NCBI GenBank assembly: GCA_964561545.1
Contig: CAZLQF010000011.1
Location: forward strand, 1 to 64,000
DNA: 64,000 bases
DNA from: CAZLQF01 sp964561545
Lineage (GTDB): Bacteria; Bacteroidota; Bacteroidia; CAILMK01; CAYYUA01
Direction of reading: 5' to 3'
Part shown: positions 11,301-19,796 of the stretch, one piece after another
How the letters are laid out: each line of letters opens with the position of its first letter
Position numbering within the stretch: the stretch's first letter is position 1
Notes under the pieces: generated by a model
The model's database searches: none
The model's input: only the letters and a program-made list of their open reading frames with translations
What the model was told of the DNA's origin: nothing
Translations under genes and position numbers: made by a program

Positions 11301-12922
11301 ATAATTGTTATCCGCAGGATCAAGCTCATTCATGCTGACTTGCATATCCATGGAACCTGTAAAATCCCCATCTCCATTCATATCAATACCCACAATGGGA
11401 TATCCCTGTCTTGGCGGAATATTGTTGGGATGCTCGTACTTGACCTTATACTCAAAATATTGATCATCGGTGCCAACTTCTGGGTTAACACCACTTACCC
11501 CATTGTAAATCGTATCAGTGAGGTAAGTTAACTCAGGCCTCGGCCGTGTGAAAACTGTTACGGTATCTTTATCCGTGCAGTTGCCAACAGTGGCAGTTAC
11601 CACATATTCTTGAGTATCCTGAGCAACTACGTTAATGGATTGTGAATTGACACCATTACTCCAGGAATAGGTATTACCCCCTGAAGCCGTTAAAGTAATC
11701 GTGTCTCCGAAATTCACTATTTGATCATTACCAGCATCAGCGGTAATGTTACATCCAGATCCCGGGGTTAAGAAACCCGATGGACCTGCATACCCACTGG
11801 TATCTCCATTAGCGCATAGTTCTTGAACGTAAACATNNNNNNNNNNNNNNNNNNNNNNNNNNNNNNNNNNNNNNNNNNNNNNNNNNNNNNNNNNNNNNNN
11901 NNNNNNNNNNNNNNNNNNNNNNNNNNNNNNNNNNNNTGGGGGAAAGTACTTGAAAAACTTTCTGAATAAGGTAGGTTATAAGCTAAGCATGAAGTACCAG
12001 AGCCGGATGTTGAAAAAGTAACCGGGCCTACAAAATTACTCGTATCACCTGGTCCGCATATTTCGCGGACGTATACATCATAGGTTGTATTTGGTGAAAG
12101 TCCGGTAATTGACGTTCCGGTATTGCCAAAAGCCCAATTATAAGTACCGTTACCAAGGTTAAAGCCTGAAGGGCCATATTCAACGATCCATTGGTTACCG
12201 TTAGCATTAGAAGCCCAATTAAAATTGGTAGAAGTACTTGTTGTATTTGAAACAGATAAGTTAGAGGGAGCTTGACATGTAACCGGATTGCTTCCAATAT
12301 CGTGGTTGATGGCATCAAAATCGATCCAAGTGCCTAACGTCCCATCTGAAATGTTACTTCCTGAAAAATCAGAAAACACGGAGATGGTAAGCGAATCTGG
12401 TATGGCATTATTTTGGTAAAAATAGCTTAAAGTGTCTGGGATCCAATTTGACGATGAACTTGTCACGAATTTAAAAGCACTGCCTACAATCGTAGCAGAA
12501 TTGGTGCCTGAATTCCATTGAGTAAGTTCAAATAGTATTAAAGCAGTATCGGATCCTGCAATATTGGACCGATACATAAACCCGCATGAATCAGGTCTTT
12601 GGCTAAAGGCTGTTTTTTGAGTTACATAGCCATCAATGTTTATTGATGGGAAATTGGTTCCAACTACCCTTGCCCTTGCTGAGGAACTTCCCTGACCAAC
12701 ATTGGAGGTTCTTTCAACCACTGATTCAGAATTTAACTGAACAGGTTGTCCTTGTAATGTTAAATTAAATTGATCAGTACTATTCCAACCAACCGGATCA
12801 TTGTTATTGGGGTTGTTGGTCCAATTTTCAAACCCAGTATTGGACGGTTGTGCCATCCCTAATGATGGAATAAGCAATAAGATACTTAGTAAATGCGTCA
12901 ATAAGTAATTTACCCGTTTCAT
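8322..12922 (-). CDS. Multidomain T9SS-secreted surface protein, split by an assembly gap
   Basis: One gene read from 12922 down to 8322, interrupted by 100 N. The N-terminal part (about 328 residues, 12922-11937) has a signal peptide (cleavage near GMAQPS), a GFENW jelly-roll-like module, and a fibronectin III-like module ending YDVYVREICGPGDTSN. After the gap the frame of the C-terminal part reads back to the N edge as VYVQELCANGDTSGYAGP, a second copy of that module end, so coding continues through the gap. Then come CARDB-like repeats (DLVVQSYHISP, LGFLEPNGLKLSNP), an Ig-like domain (SYQWQFEGNDIPNA), a PKD domain (EWKFGDGNSSTDPNPSHTYS), two carboxypeptidase-regulatory-like domains and a type A T9SS sorting domain (YPNPAKDELNLKF, GVYFLQL). 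True length is unknown. Substrate unknown; probably adhesion or carbohydrate binding. Confidence 0.85.
11837..11936. other. Assembly gap (100 N)
   Basis: Exactly 100 N, the usual placeholder for a gap of unknown size. Both flanks encode the ends of similar FN3-like modules, so a repeated module probably broke the assembly. Any translation across it is meaningless. Confidence 0.99.
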
Positions 12923-13508
12923 AGTTTAATATTTTAATTTTTTTCAACCTTTTTATACCAAAATGGAGGGAAAAGGTAAACAGTTAATAAAAAATTTTTT
13001 CTAAAAAATTTGCCTTAATACCTAAATGCTTGATTATCAATATTTTATTTTTTAAGAAGGTTGCTACTTTATTAAGCCATCTTAAAATCCGGGATATTTA
13101 CGAGTATTTTACTGATCCTAAGAATTAAACTTATAAATCATAATTTAAGAAACTCGAATTTAAATTTTTTAGAGCAAATAATGCTCTACAAATAAAACTT
13201 CGAGAATAACTAAAGGAAAATCAGCTATTTTAACAACATGAAAATTAACCTTTAAAGGCTGAATTATAGCAAACTTCATTAAAAGTTTACTTTTTTTAGG
13301 CCTTTTACCCTGATTTTAAAGAAATTAAAGGGCAGTAGGTTTTTTAGCTAAACAACAACTAATATAAAAGGCAGGCTTTAGAAAACAATTTGGCATGGTC
13401 TAAGCTATAGAAACTTACCCCTATTTTTAGGATTTTTTGAGCAAATCAACCATCCGCAAGCCGTCCCAAATTTATTCGCCAATTCATAATTTACCTTCAA
13501 ATTTGATT
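12923..13508. other. AT-rich intergenic stretch without a visible gene
   Basis: 586 bases upstream of the large T9SS gene and downstream of the NUDIX gene. It is very A/T-rich with long A and T runs. I find no protein-like ORF, no RNA gene and no clear TAnnTTTG element on the minus strand close to 12922. Confidence 0.6.
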
Positions 13509-14075
13509 TCAATCTTTGGAGTACCAGCTTTTAAACCAATAAATGGCTACCAGGCTTTTGGCATCCATGATGTTCCCTTCATCCATCATGCTGTACAATG
13601 TATTGACTGGAACTTCAACCACCTTTAAGTGCTCATTTTCCTCATCATTTCCCCCACCCATATTCTTTCGATCTCGATCGTTTACTTGCGCATAGTAAAG
13701 AAAAAACTTTTCCGAAAAAGTGCCCGGAGAGGCATAGCATTGGTTAATGAAAGCTGGATTTGAGATTTGATAGCCGGTTTCCTCGTATGTCTCTCGAATA
13801 ATTGTTTCTGAAGGTGCCTCTCCTGGTTCAAGTATACCGGCCGGAATTTCCCATAAATTAGGAGGGTCATCTTTTCCAAGTGCTGCAACCCGGAATTGCT
13901 GCACTAAAACAACGGCATCCCGATCTTCATTGTAAAGCAATATAGCAGTAGCATCCGGCCTTTTAACCAAATAACGGTTCAGGGTTTCTTCTGAATTTTC
14001 TGCAGCAAATTTTAATTCCTCAACGCGGAAAAAATGGTCGTATAAAACATTGCGGTCTAATAATTTCGGATTCTT
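13509..14075 (-). CDS. NUDIX hydrolase, GDP-mannose/ADP-ribose pyrophosphatase-like
   Basis: A cytoplasmic protein of about 188 residues. The Nudix box is complete: Gly-ILEPG-Glu-APSETII-Arg-Glu-TY-Glu-Glu-T-Gly, which binds metal and cleaves nucleoside diphosphates linked to another moiety. The preceding VLVQQFRVAAL and LWEIPAG and following ASPGTFSEKFFLYYA are typical of the ADP-ribose/NudK-like subfamily; substrate cannot be fixed from sequence. I chose Met at 14075 (MKNPKLLDRNVLYDHFF), which matches the family N-terminus; an upstream in-frame ATG at 14117 would add 14 residues. It lies beyond the rplT terminator, so it is likely a separate transcript. Confidence 0.85.
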   Translation of the reverse strand, partial: KNPKLLDRNVLYDHFFRVEELKFAAENSEETLNRYLVKRPDATAILLYNEDRDAVVLVQQFRVAALGKDDPPNLWEIPAGILEPGEAPSETIIRETYEETGYQISNPAFINQCYASPGTFSEKFFLYYAQVNDRDRKNMGGGNDEENEHLKVVEVPVNTLYSMMDEGNIMDAKSLVAIYWFKSWYSKD

Positions 14076-14241
14076 CATAATGATAGTCTTTAAAGGAGGA
14101 ATTGAATAAAAAGTCATTCATTAGAATATGATCTGACACTCTTCCAACAATGGCTTGAAACTATAACTTAAGGTGTTTATCTATTCCTTATTATCAAGAT
14201 TTTTACACCCAAATGTTTTTAATAAAAGTATAGAAACAATA

Positions 14242-14271
14242 AAGCCGCAATACATCATTGCATTGCGGCTT
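14242..14271 (-). terminator. Terminator after rplT
   Basis: AAGCCGCAAT pairs perfectly with ATTGCGGCTT over a 10-base loop. On the minus strand it is followed by TATTGTTTCTATACTTTTATT. It would end the thrS-infC-rpmI-rplT transcript. Confidence 0.75.
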
Positions 14272-14377
14272 ACTTTGATTATAGTAGAGGGTCGAGGCTA
14301 TAAGTAACTATTCATAAGCTCAATAAATATTTACTTCCAAATTTACTTATCAAGCTTAAATGCCCAACCCTGAATTA

Positions 14378-14722
14378 CTAATTTACTTGATCGACCACTG
14401 CTTTAAATGAATCAGGATGATTCATGGCCAGATCAGCCAATACTTTTCGATCAAGCTGGATGTTATTCTCCTTGAGCTTATTCATGAATTTTGAATAAGA
14501 CAAACCATGTTGTCGTGCTCCTGCATTAATTCGCTGAATCCACAACGAGCGGAAATCCCGCTTTTTACGCCTACGATCTTTGTAAGAATAGCGTAAGGCT
14601 TTTTCCACCGAATTTTTCGCGTGCCGGTAAACGTTCTTTCTTCTGCCAAAATGGCCTTTAGCCTGATTGATAATTTTACGCTTCCTTGCCCTTGTAGCAG
14701 GAGTATTTGTTGATCGTGGCAT
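14378..14722 (-). CDS. rplT: Large ribosomal subunit protein bL20
   Basis: 114 residues, the normal length. The highly basic N-terminal arm (ARKRKIINQAKGHFGRRKN) and the globular C-terminal part with RINAGARQHGLSYSKFMNKL are diagnostic of L20, which binds 23S rRNA early in 50S assembly. It is the last gene of the thrS-infC-rpmI-rplT operon, 35 bases after rpmI. In E. coli L20 represses its own operon by binding the mRNA; I see no obvious leader structure here to support the same control. Confidence 0.98.
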   Translation of the reverse strand: MPRSTNTPATRARKRKIINQAKGHFGRRKNVYRHAKNSVEKALRYSYKDRRRKKRDFRSLWIQRINAGARQHGLSYSKFMNKLKENNIQLDRKVLADLAMNHPDSFKAVVDQVN

Positions 14723-14757
14723 TGGTATTCTATTTTAATTTCATATTAGTTTTACAA

Positions 14758-14958
14758 TTATCCTTTCAAATTCAACAGCTTTTTAATGGCTGTTTCATCA
14801 TTTTTATTTAATTGTACTTGCTTCCTCAACCTTAGTTTTCGCTTTTTTGTTTTATGGTTTAACAAGTGGTTATGAAATGACTGGTGACGCAGGATTTTTC
14901 CTTTGCCAGTAACCTTAAAGCGTTTCTTAGCGCCTGAATTTGTTTTTACTTTGGGCAT
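14758..14958 (-). CDS. rpmI: Large ribosomal subunit protein bL35
   Basis: 66 residues, standard length. The sequence begins MPKVKTNSGAKKRFKVTGKG and carries the conserved HLLNHKTKKRKLRLRK core; it is almost entirely basic. It is part of the 50S subunit. It sits between infC (22 bases upstream) and rplT (35 bases downstream) in the canonical order. Confidence 0.98.
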   Translation of the reverse strand: MPKVKTNSGAKKRFKVTGKGKILRHQSFHNHLLNHKTKKRKLRLRKQVQLNKNDETAIKKLLNLKG

Positions 14959-14980
14959 TTCTTGAATTTTATTTATACAA

Positions 14981-15532
14981 TTATTTTTTGGGTTTTGGAC
15001 TCATAAACAATATCATCCGCTTTCCTTCCAGCTTAGGCATTTGTTCTACTTTGCCCAAATCTTCCAATTCCTTGGCAAACTTAAGGAGTAGATATTCTCC
15101 CCTTTCTTTATGAACAATAGTTCGACCTTTGAAATGCACATAAGCTTTAACTTTAGCACCATCTTGTAAAAACTTCCGTGCATGGTTGAGTTTGAAATCA
15201 AAATCATGATCATCAGTATTTGGGCCGAATCGTATTTCCTTTAACTGAGTCTTGCTGCTTTTTTGCTGCTTTTCTTTTTCTTTCTTTTTTTGTTCGTATA
15301 TAAACTTGCCAAAGTCGATCACTTTACATACAGGCGGATCTCCTTCACTATAAATTTCAACAAGATCAAGATCTTTTTCGCCAGCCAATCTTAAGGCCTC
15401 CTCTAAGGGGTAAATGTCATTGTCTACTTCATCTCCTACAACCCTAACCTGGGAAGCTCGGATTTCATCATTAATGCGATAAGATTTTTTAGGATCTTGT
15501 GCTTTTTTCTTTTTTTGTCTTTTTGGTGCTAT
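14981..15532 (-). CDS. infC: Translation initiation factor IF-3, apparently starting at AUA
   Basis: IF-3 keeps ribosomal subunits apart and checks the start codon. No ATG, GTG or TTG occurs in frame between the upstream stop (15557-15559) and TTG at 15388, and starting at that TTG would delete most of the N-domain. Reading from ATA at 15530-15532 gives 183 residues, the usual length, with the conserved SYRINDEIRASQVRVVGDE and YPLEEALRLAGEKDLDLVEI. A GGAGG lies 5 bases before this ATA. E. coli infC uses AUU and is autoregulated through it because IF-3 discriminates against non-AUG starts; the same logic is inferred here. The C-domain (KEIRFGPNTDDHDFDFKLNH) is intact. It lies 20 bases after thrS. 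Confidence 0.93.
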   Translation of the reverse strand: MAPKRQKKKKAQDPKKSYRINDEIRASQVRVVGDEVDNDIYPLEEALRLAGEKDLDLVEIYSEGDPPVCKVIDFGKFIYEQKKKEKEKQQKSSKTQLKEIRFGPNTDDHDFDFKLNHARKFLQDGAKVKAYVHFKGRTIVHKERGEYLLLKFAKELEDLGKVEQMPKLEGKRMILFMSPKPKK

Positions 15533-15542
15533 AGTTACCTCC
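15530..15542 (-). promoter_or_regulatory. Shine-Dalgarno and AUA start of infC
   Basis: On the minus strand GGAGG (15542-15538), then TAACT, then ATA (15532-15530). A strong Shine-Dalgarno sequence is uncommon in Bacteroidota and supports use of this weak start codon. Confidence 0.7.
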
Positions 15543-15552
15543 GCTTTTGGTT

Positions 15553-17481
15553 TTAATCAATTGGTAATTTTGCTTCGTCTTCGATCTTTCCAGCAAAATC
15601 CTGAAGGGTAAAAGTTCCTAAATCCCCTTCACCATGTTTCCTTACAGCTACTGCTTCATTTTGTTCTTCACGCTCTCCTACTATTAACATGTAGGGTACT
15701 TTTTGAACTTCAGCATCTCTGATTTTCCTATTCACTTTTTCACCACGCTCGTCAACGAAAGTGCGAATTTCTAAATTATTCAAATATCTACCAATTTTTT
15801 GTGCATAATTTATAAGACTGTCTTTAATAGGTAGTACGGCTACTTGTTGAGGGGCTAGCCATGCGGGGAAATTGCCGGCATAATGCTCGATCAGGAACCC
15901 AATAAATCGTTCATGAGTACCTAATGGTGCACGATGGATACAAATGGGGGTAGCTTCGTTGTTATCGCCTGTTACATATTTTAAGTTAAAACTTCTTGGC
16001 TGGGAAAAATCCACTTGATTGGTGGCCAAGGTGAATTCCCTTCCAATAGCGCTCCAGATCTGTACATCAATTTTAGGCCCGTAAAAAGCAGCCTCGTCAG
16101 GAATTTCCTGGTATGGAATATCAGATTCCTGAAGGACCCTGCGGACCATGTCTTCAGTTTTCTTCCATAATTCCGGCTCGTTTACATATTTATCTCCAAG
16201 CTTATCAGGATCGTGGGTGGAAAAACGCATTACATAGGTATCAATGTCAAATACTTCAAAATATTGAAGGTACATTTCATTGACCCGCTGGAATTCCTGT
16301 TTAAATTGTTCCTCGGTACAATAAATATGGGCATCATTCATTTGTAAGGAGCGCACCCTCATTAAGCCAAAAAGCTCACCCGATTTTTCGTAACGATAGC
16401 AGGTTCCATATTCTGCCATTCTAATGGGTAATTCGCGATAACTCCTTTTTTTAGAAAGGTAAATTTTATGATGATGCGGGCAGTTCATGGCCTTCAGGTA
16501 GTAGGTGCTTCCTTCCTCCAATTCCATAGGCGGAAACATGCTGTCTTTGTAATGTTTAAGGTGGCCGCTGGTTTCATACAATGCATCCTTTGCAATGTGG
16601 GGTGTTTTCACCCTTTCATAACCGGCCTTCTCTTCTGTCTTTTTAGCAAGGGCTTCGATTTGCTCAATCATGAAGGCCCCATTGGGAAGCCACAAGGGCA
16701 ATCCAGCGCCTACATCATCATCAAAGGTAAATATCTCCAATTGCTTGCCTATTAACCGGTGATCCCTTTTCCTTGCTTCTTCAAGCCACTCAAGGTATTC
16801 GTCCAGAAGCTTTTGCTTGGGAAAGGCAATACCGTAAACACGGGTGAGTTGCTTATTGCGTTCATCGCCCCGCCAGTAAGCCCCAGCTACATTCATCAGC
16901 TTGACTGCTTTAATGTAACCGGTATGCGGAACATGCGGTCCACGGCACAGATCAACAAAATTTCCCTGCTTGTAAAAAGAAATTTCCTTGTCTTCTAATT
17001 CATCGATAATTTCCTGCTTATAGGGATTGTTTCGGTAAAATTCCTTGGCTTTTTCCGTTGATACATCTTCTTTGGTATATGGATTTTTCTCACGGGCAAG
17101 TTCATGCATTCGCTGTTCAATCCTGTCAAAATCATCTGTAGAAATTTGATGATCTCCTAAATCCACGTCATAATAAAAACCCTGTTCCACAGGAGGTCCT
17201 ATGGTAAATTGGATGTCGGGGTAAAATTCTTGTAAAGCCTCGGCCAATAAGTGGGCAGATGAATGCCAAAGTACTTTCTTACCTTCTTCATCTTCCCAGG
17301 TCAGGATTTGAATTTTTCCGTCCTTGTATATAGGAAGGTCGAGATCTTTTACTTCATCATTGATTTTGATGCCTAATGCTTCTTTAGCCAGTTTCGGATT
17401 GATGGCCTTTGCCACCTCAAAACCACTGATGCCCTCTTCAAATTCTTTAACAGCTCCATCCGGAAGTTCAAGCTTTATCAT
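15553..17481 (-). CDS. thrS: Threonyl-tRNA synthetase
   Basis: 642 residues, full length. It charges tRNA-Thr in the cytoplasm. Domains in order: N-terminal TGS (1-60, with KEFEEGISGFEVAKAI), editing domain with HSSAHLLAEAL near 75 and the CRGPHVPHTG zinc-ligand region near 180, class II catalytic core with the YLKAMNCPHHHKIY region (zinc-binding Cys) and motif 3 (CIHRAPLGTHERFIGFLIEH), and C-terminal anticodon-binding domain (VAVLPIKDS ... RNAEVQKVPYMLIVG-like end). It starts the thrS-infC-rpmI-rplT operon, with a good -7 element 25 bases upstream. Confidence 0.98.
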   Translation of the reverse strand: MIKLELPDGAVKEFEEGISGFEVAKAINPKLAKEALGIKINDEVKDLDLPIYKDGKIQILTWEDEEGKKVLWHSSAHLLAEALQEFYPDIQFTIGPPVEQGFYYDVDLGDHQISTDDFDRIEQRMHELAREKNPYTKEDVSTEKAKEFYRNNPYKQEIIDELEDKEISFYKQGNFVDLCRGPHVPHTGYIKAVKLMNVAGAYWRGDERNKQLTRVYGIAFPKQKLLDEYLEWLEEARKRDHRLIGKQLEIFTFDDDVGAGLPLWLPNGAFMIEQIEALAKKTEEKAGYERVKTPHIAKDALYETSGHLKHYKDSMFPPMELEEGSTYYLKAMNCPHHHKIYLSKKRSYRELPIRMAEYGTCYRYEKSGELFGLMRVRSLQMNDAHIYCTEEQFKQEFQRVNEMYLQYFEVFDIDTYVMRFSTHDPDKLGDKYVNEPELWKKTEDMVRRVLQESDIPYQEIPDEAAFYGPKIDVQIWSAIGREFTLATNQVDFSQPRSFNLKYVTGDNNEATPICIHRAPLGTHERFIGFLIEHYAGNFPAWLAPQQVAVLPIKDSLINYAQKIGRYLNNLEIRTFVDERGEKVNRKIRDAEVQKVPYMLIVGEREEQNEAVAVRKHGEGDLGTFTLQDFAGKIEDEAKLPID

Positions 17482-17505
17482 AGTTATATCGTTCTAATAT
17501 TCGTG

Positions 17506-17513
17506 CAAAGATA
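17506..17513 (-). promoter_or_regulatory. -7 promoter element of thrS operon
   Basis: TATCTTTG on the minus strand is an exact TAnnTTTG match, 24 bases before the thrS ATG. No strong TTTG is seen at -33. Confidence 0.5.
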
Positions 17514-17552
17514 CAGGAAGAATGTTTTGATTGAAAAATTAAGGGCCTTTCG

Positions 17553-18650
17553 TCAGGAATTGTTTTCGGATAGCTCCGCCAATTTACTTAAAGCAATGTC
17601 ATTGCCTGGTTCAAGTTCGAGCACTTTTTCAAAGTCTTCACGAGCTTTTTTACGTTGGCCCATTCTTTTATAAGCAGCGCCTCTTCCAAGGTAGGCTTCT
17701 ACATATTGCTCATGCTTTTCAATCGCATTTGTAAAATTTGGGATGGCTTTTTCATATTTACCTTGATTGAAAAGTAAATAAGCAAGGTTGTAATTGGCTT
17801 TTAAATGACGCGGAACCATCGTTAATATCTTTTCATAATCTTGAATTGCTTTTTTTATTGCTCCTTGATCCTGATAGGTCATAGCCCGGGCATAATGAGC
17901 CTCAACACTATTATTTCTGATGTTAATAGCATTGGTAAAATACGAAATCGCCTTTTTAGGATTGCTTTGCCGTTGCAACATGCCTAATTGAATGTGAACC
18001 TCATAATAATCGGGATCCATCTCCAGGCTTGTTTGGAAGTTAGAGATGGCATCCGCAGTATCCCCCATTTCCTTATAGTTCATGCCTTTTAAATAATAAC
18101 CCTTGGCGTTAAGCTTATTAAGCCTTAGCGCTTCATTGATGTTCTGAAAAGATTGCTTGCGGTTTTTTAAGTAAAAGTGGATTTCTCCCAAAAGCATGTA
18201 GGCTTTTTCCATCTCTTGGTTGTAATCCAATGCTTTGTTCAAGCTTTGGTTAGCATCCTGGGCATTGTTGCGCTCCCAAAGAATTTTTCCTTTCAGATAG
18301 TGGTATTTGGCTTTACTGGAATCTATACTGATAGCTGACTCCACATCCTTGATGGCAAGTTGGGGATGGCCTTTTTTAAGGTAAACTTTTGCCCTTTTGT
18401 AATAATTTTTGGGATTTTGAGGTTCGTTGGCAATTCGTTCATCAAGCTTTGTGTTAAGTTCAGCCTGTATTTTTTGAGTATCTACCTCTTGATGAGTTGG
18501 GTTGTTTTTTTGGTTTTCGGTATCCTTAGAATTTTTGCTTTGACATCCAAGCATCATTAAACCAATGCCAAGAACAACAATCCAGGAAATGATGCCATTT
18601 ACAAAAACTTTAATCAACCATAGAAACCCTTTTAAATTCAATGTTCCCAT
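17553..18650 (-). CDS. TPR-repeat lipoprotein
   Basis: 365 residues. A long hydrophobic N-terminus ends in LMMLGC (Cys36), a lipobox, so it is likely a membrane-anchored periplasmic protein. A charged linker (about 37-65) leads into roughly eight tandem tetratricopeptide repeats (for example NPKNYYKRAKVYLKKGHPQL, AYMLLGEIHFYLKNRKQSF, EAYLGRGAAYKRMGQRKKAR) covering residues 75-360. TPRs mediate protein-protein contacts; the partner is unknown. It lies upstream of thrS on the same strand, but the thrS promoter lies between, so it need not be functionally related. The tail of the gene ends 71 bases before thrS. Confidence 0.85.
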   Translation of the reverse strand: MGTLNLKGFLWLIKVFVNGIISWIVVLGIGLMMLGCQSKNSKDTENQKNNPTHQEVDTQKIQAELNTKLDERIANEPQNPKNYYKRAKVYLKKGHPQLAIKDVESAISIDSSKAKYHYLKGKILWERNNAQDANQSLNKALDYNQEMEKAYMLLGEIHFYLKNRKQSFQNINEALRLNKLNAKGYYLKGMNYKEMGDTADAISNFQTSLEMDPDYYEVHIQLGMLQRQSNPKKAISYFTNAINIRNNSVEAHYARAMTYQDQGAIKKAIQDYEKILTMVPRHLKANYNLAYLLFNQGKYEKAIPNFTNAIEKHEQYVEAYLGRGAAYKRMGQRKKAREDFEKVLELEPGNDIALSKLAELSENNS

Positions 18651-19526
18651 TAAATAACTTGCGTTAAGTTTTATGATGTTCGTGGGGGTGGCCCCAAACT
18701 TTCTACCATATGAAGCGATTTGGAATTAAAATCGCCAATCCAGGTCATTTCGATATTACCTCACCTTCCATTCTGTTAAAGGCGTTCTCCATCAGCTAAA
18801 ATTAAGACACCTTTCAACCCTAATCTTTGATGTTTGCGAAAAATTCCAAATACCAAGCCAAACATCTTTTATCCCGACTCATTCATTGGTTAACCTTAAA
18901 TTGGAATTTTTGCCAAAGTTTAAACTTTTTAAAAATCCTGTTGCGTTTAGGCAGCATTATGAAAAAACCGCTGATTCTTCCTTATAATAACCAAACCATA
19001 CTAAATCTGCTACAAGTTCACGTTTTAAAGCTTGTATGATTCTCATTGTTTAATTAAACCCCAAAGGTTTGAAATTTGGCTGGGTTCCCCATGCATTGTT
19101 GTAAATCGATCAAAATTCCTGTACGACCTTTTGTAAGTCCCGCAGTACTGATGTTAGTAAATTAATAATCCGATTTGTTAAATATAGCATTGGCCTTTTC
19201 ATGAAATTTTTCGGGTATTTTTATGCACACCATAGCACTTTTAAGCAATAACATTAGATCCTAATTGAGAAGTATTCACCCAAGCTTTTAAAGGTTTTTC
19301 ACATAATATTACAAAGACCTGATTGTTGTTTGTTTACAAACTAATAACAACAACTGCCCCAACCAACCTTAAAATATTAAAAGCTTAATAGGCCTATTAG
19401 ATAGATGAGTTTGCTTTAATTGTAGATGAAACCGAAAAATTTGTAGATTAAAACTTATTAAATTAAAAAAATTTAAATTTTTGCTACCTGAATTTCAATA
19501 ACTTACAATAAGATGGCTTGCCATTG

Positions 19527-19559
19527 TTTGGTAAATTACATTGAAATGCCGTACCTTTA
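19527..19559 (+). promoter_or_regulatory. Possible promoter of the PKD-protein leader
   Basis: TTTG (19527-19530), 21-base spacer, TACCTTTA (19552-19559; 7 of 8 matches to TAnnTTTG read loosely). If used, it would give a leader of about 230 bases before the ATG at 19797. Confidence 0.3.
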
Positions 19560-19635
19560 TACCAGATTTTCGATGAAAGTGGAAATTTTATCGATTAAAT
19601 ATCTTTAAGAATAGACGAAAGAAAGAATTAAAAAG

Positions 19636-19754
19636 ACTAAGCTTCTCAACACTCATGGGAAAGGAAAAATGGAAAACAAGTGAGGACATTTTATTTACGG
19701 TTACTTAAATAACTCCCGGATTTTCCGGGAGTTACCTCACTTAGAAAGCTTAGT
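19636..19754 (+). ncRNA. Nested three-helix RNA-like element upstream of the PKD protein
   Basis: Three perfect inverted repeats nest inside each other: ACTAAGCTT (19636-19644) with AAGCTTAGT (19746-19754); AAGTGAGG (19678-19685) with CCTCACTT (19735-19742); and an 11-bp hairpin TAACTCCCGGA (19710-19720) with TCCGGGAGTTA (19724-19734). The three 3' strands are nearly contiguous, while the 5' strands are separated by 33- and 24-base segments. No T-run follows, so it is not a simple terminator. It could be a structured leader or a small RNA; no known riboswitch class is recognised. Confidence 0.4.
19655..19708 (+). CDS. Possible 17-codon leader ORF
   Basis: ATG at 19655 to TAA at 19706 reads MGKEKWKTSEDILFTVT. 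The stop falls one base before the 11-bp hairpin at 19710, and the ORF covers the 5' strand of the middle helix. The opening resembles the MGKQK start of the gene 89 bases downstream, suggesting either a leader peptide or a duplicated start region. There is no independent proof of translation. Confidence 0.2.
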   Translation: MGKEKWKTSEDILFTVT

Positions 19755-19796
19755 TAAAGCATCAACGAACTCAGGGAATAAAAAATTGGAAAGAAA

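Larger units (their letters stand above)
18651..19796. other. 1.1-kb gene-poor stretch between divergent genes
   Basis: The stretch separates the minus-strand TPR gene from the plus-strand PKD gene. A 70-codon ORF at 18827-19039 has no protein-like features. The last 270 bases hold a possible promoter (19527-19559), a 17-codon ORF (19655-19708) and a nested stem-loop element (19636-19754), listed separately. I see nothing identifiable in 18651-19500. Confidence 0.6.

Noticed and set aside
11768..12922. A 384-codon ORF running through the N gap and ending at 11768
   Set aside because: The last residues come from an arbitrary frame after 100 N. The correct frame right of the gap reads into the long C-terminal ORF.
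18827..19039. 70-codon ORF in the gene-poor region
   Set aside because: Composition is unlike a protein, with no recognisable domain, and no promoter or start context is seen.
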